A DNA stretch of 64,000 bases from Patescibacteria group bacterium (GTDB lineage: Bacteria > Patescibacteriota > Patescibacteriia > 2-12-FULL-60-25). Under the pieces are notes generated by a model. It saw only the letters and a program-made list of their open reading frames with translations, made no database searches and was not told the DNA's origin. The stretch lies in contig JAVHLR010000001.1 of assembly GCA_031082005.1 (NCBI GenBank), positions 501,251 to 565,250 of the forward strand, read 5' to 3'. A program made the translations under genes and the position numbers. How positions within the stretch are numbered: the first letter of the stretch is position 1; each line of letters opens with the position of its first letter. Below, one piece after another: positions 63,190 through 64,000 of the stretch.

Positions 63190-63771
63190 ATGAAAATTCT
63201 CGTTGTAGATAACGGCACGGCATACCTCCGGGCGCTTTTGCACCAGCTGGAACCGAATGACGTCACTGTCACAACCCGGGACGAGCTGTCTGCTCGAGCG
63301 ATCACTTCTGTCGATGTGATTGTCCTTTCTGGAGGGAGCTCCATGTCGGTCATCGGCCATGAAACAGAATACGGATATGAACTGGGTTTGATTCGAGATG
63401 CGCGAACTCCCATAATCGGCATCTGTCTTGGTTTCGAATTGATAGCACGCGCTTATAAAGCAAAACTGGAGCGCCTTGTGGTAAAAGAAAGAGGTCTGAT
63501 CAGCTTGAAATATTTACAGCCGCATCCGATTTTCCTTGGGGTTCCTGAAACGTGTGTTTTTGAGAGCCACAGGTGGAGGGTGAAAGAGATCTTAAAGCCC
63601 TTGGTCGGATTGGCGAAATCAAAAGATGGGTACGAAATAATTTCCCATGAATCAAAACTCATATTCGGCTTTCAGTTTCATCCGGAGATGTTGCCAGAGG
63701 TTGCCGTCGGGGACGAGATAATGCGAAATTGCCTGAACCTGATAGAGCGCCAGCAGAGCGGTGATGAGTGA
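63190..63771 (+). CDS. Class I glutamine amidotransferase (GuaA N-domain-like)
   Basis: 193 residues. ILVVDNGTAYLRAL start, DVIVLSGGSS (oxyanion region), nucleophile Cys in IIGICLGFELIA, and the His/Glu pair in FGFQFHPEM. Releases ammonia from glutamine. Without a synthetase domain attached it is either a free GATase subunit or a gamma-glutamyl peptidase/hydrolase of the GuaA-like group. The start at 63190 is set by the TATAAT; an ATG at 63181 falls inside that box. Confidence 0.85.
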   Translation: MKILVVDNGTAYLRALLHQLEPNDVTVTTRDELSARAITSVDVIVLSGGSSMSVIGHETEYGYELGLIRDARTPIIGICLGFELIARAYKAKLERLVVKERGLISLKYLQPHPIFLGVPETCVFESHRWRVKEILKPLVGLAKSKDGYEIISHESKLIFGFQFHPEMLPEVAVGDEIMRNCLNLIERQQSGDE

Positions 63772-63806
63772 CCTCGGATTCGGTTGCCTTCTGTCCTCCT
63801 GACAGC

Positions 63807-63812
63807 TAAACT
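63807..63812 (+). promoter_or_regulatory. -10 box (TAAACT), leaderless start
   Basis: TAAACT followed after 7 bases (CGGGCGC) by ATG at 63820. Confidence 0.55.
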
Positions 63813-63819
63813 CGGGCGC

Positions 63820-64000
63820 ATGGATTATCTCGAGAATTTGAATCCTGAACAGCTCAAGGCAGTGACCCACAAGACAGGGCCTTTATTGATCGTCGCTGGC
63901 GCCGGCACAGGTAAGACGATGGTTTTGACCAGGCGCTATCTGCACCTCCTTGACGGTACCTCGTATAGCGTACCTCGTACCTCTCAGGTATCGGACAACC
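63820..64000 (+). CDS. UvrD/Rep/PcrA-type helicase, N-terminal fragment
   Basis: About 60 residues before the window ends. MDYLENLNPEQLKAVTHKTGPLLIVAGAGTGKT has the Q motif (LNPEQLKAV) and Walker A (AGAGTGKT) of superfamily I DNA helicases. Just after RRYLHLLDG the frame runs into a repetitive insertion (GTACCTCGTA units) instead of the expected motif Ia, so the downstream coding sequence should be checked. Confidence 0.85.
   Translation, partial: MDYLENLNPEQLKAVTHKTGPLLIVAGAGTGKTMVLTRRYLHLLDGTSYSVPRTSQVSDN
63956..63983. repeat. GTACCTCGTA direct repeats inside the helicase gene
   Basis: GTACCTCGTA occurs at 63956-63965 and 63970-63979, with a third partial GTACCTC at 63977-63983. The units are in frame as far as the window shows and encode Thr/Ser/Val/Pro/Arg residues. 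Confidence 0.6.

Noticed and set aside
1-64000. CRISPR arrays, rRNA genes, insertion sequences, integrases
   Set aside because: Looked for regularly spaced repeats, rRNA-like stretches and transposase or integrase motifs on both strands; none seen.

Overview
The window (GC-moderate, densely packed, many small or family-orphan membrane and secreted proteins) most resembles a chromosome segment of a Patescibacteria/CPR bacterium. The supporting signs are a half-size MFS protein, short conserved-hypothetical membrane proteins, an LPxTG-like surface protein beside a sortase, GlyRS of the single-chain type, a stand-alone bL33, many ATGA stop/start overlaps, and a recurring leaderless promoter layout (extended -10 box, 6-10 nt, then ATG). 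The assignment rests on gene content seen by eye, not on a phylogeny.

Layout. 1-4.1 kb: a run of membrane and envelope genes (AI-2E-type transporter end, three unknown membrane proteins, an HtrA-like protein that has lost its catalytic His and Ser, a Wzz-like protein). 4.2-9.6 kb: a GC-rich block of six secreted proteins (five of them lipoproteins) with strong TTGACA promoters, Shine-Dalgarno sites and simple hairpin terminators, which looks foreign. Four of its proteins share helical C-x6-C cysteine pairs, one has a beta-barrel-like C-terminal half ending in Phe, and one carries a MopE-type metal-binding motif. 9.7-16.9 kb: housekeeping genes (DNA polymerase III delta' subunit, frr, glycyl-tRNA synthetase, M16 peptidase, tpiA, TPR protein). 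16.9-17.2 kb: a degenerate tRNA-Thr copy, tRNA-Thr(GGT) and tRNA-Tyr(GTA). 17.2-22.1 kb: an SH3b/fibronectin-like secreted protein, msrB-msrA, a secreted bactofilin-like membrane protein and an L,D-transpeptidase. 22.2-27.7 kb: a response regulator with two CHASE4 histidine kinases, the second with a disturbed H-box. 28.4-29.7 kb: tRNA-Thr(TGT), rpmG and an HD hydrolase. 29.8-34.6 kb: the sortase substrate, a sortase-like protein with Ser at the Cys position, and a CAP-domain protein. 34.7-46.4 kb: tRNA-Trp, a TPR-Arr (rifampin ADP-ribosyltransferase) fusion, a gluzincin-like metalloprotease, a zinc-knuckle protein, two glycoside-hydrolase-like proteins, an NMN-adenylyltransferase-like protein, an LRR lipoprotein, a DUF218-like protein and an encapsulin-type mini-ferritin. 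46.5-51.7 kb: half-MFS and a MacA/MacB-like export operon. 51.7-55.8 kb (minus strand): QueH and a ZnuABC zinc importer. 55.9-64 kb: secreted and membrane unknowns, Tgt with a degraded zinc site, a GC-rich protein with a beta-carbonic-anhydrase-like cysteine/histidine pattern, a class I glutamine amidotransferase and the start of a UvrD-like helicase.

How the genes work together: queH and tgt both serve queuosine modification of tRNA. The cell-surface genes (LPxTG protein, sortase-like protein, L,D-transpeptidase, CAP, SH3b, GH3, lipoproteins) describe a heavily decorated envelope. msrA/msrB and the mini-ferritin point to oxidative-stress handling, and arr to rifamycin resistance. Two gene classes stand out. 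Host-like genes use leaderless or near-leaderless promoters or overlapping starts. A smaller GC-rich class (4.3-9.6 kb, 39.4-39.9 kb, 43.4-44.0 kb, 61.7-63.1 kb) uses TTGACA-17 bp-TANNNT promoters and real leaders, often with a Shine-Dalgarno site and a downstream hairpin.
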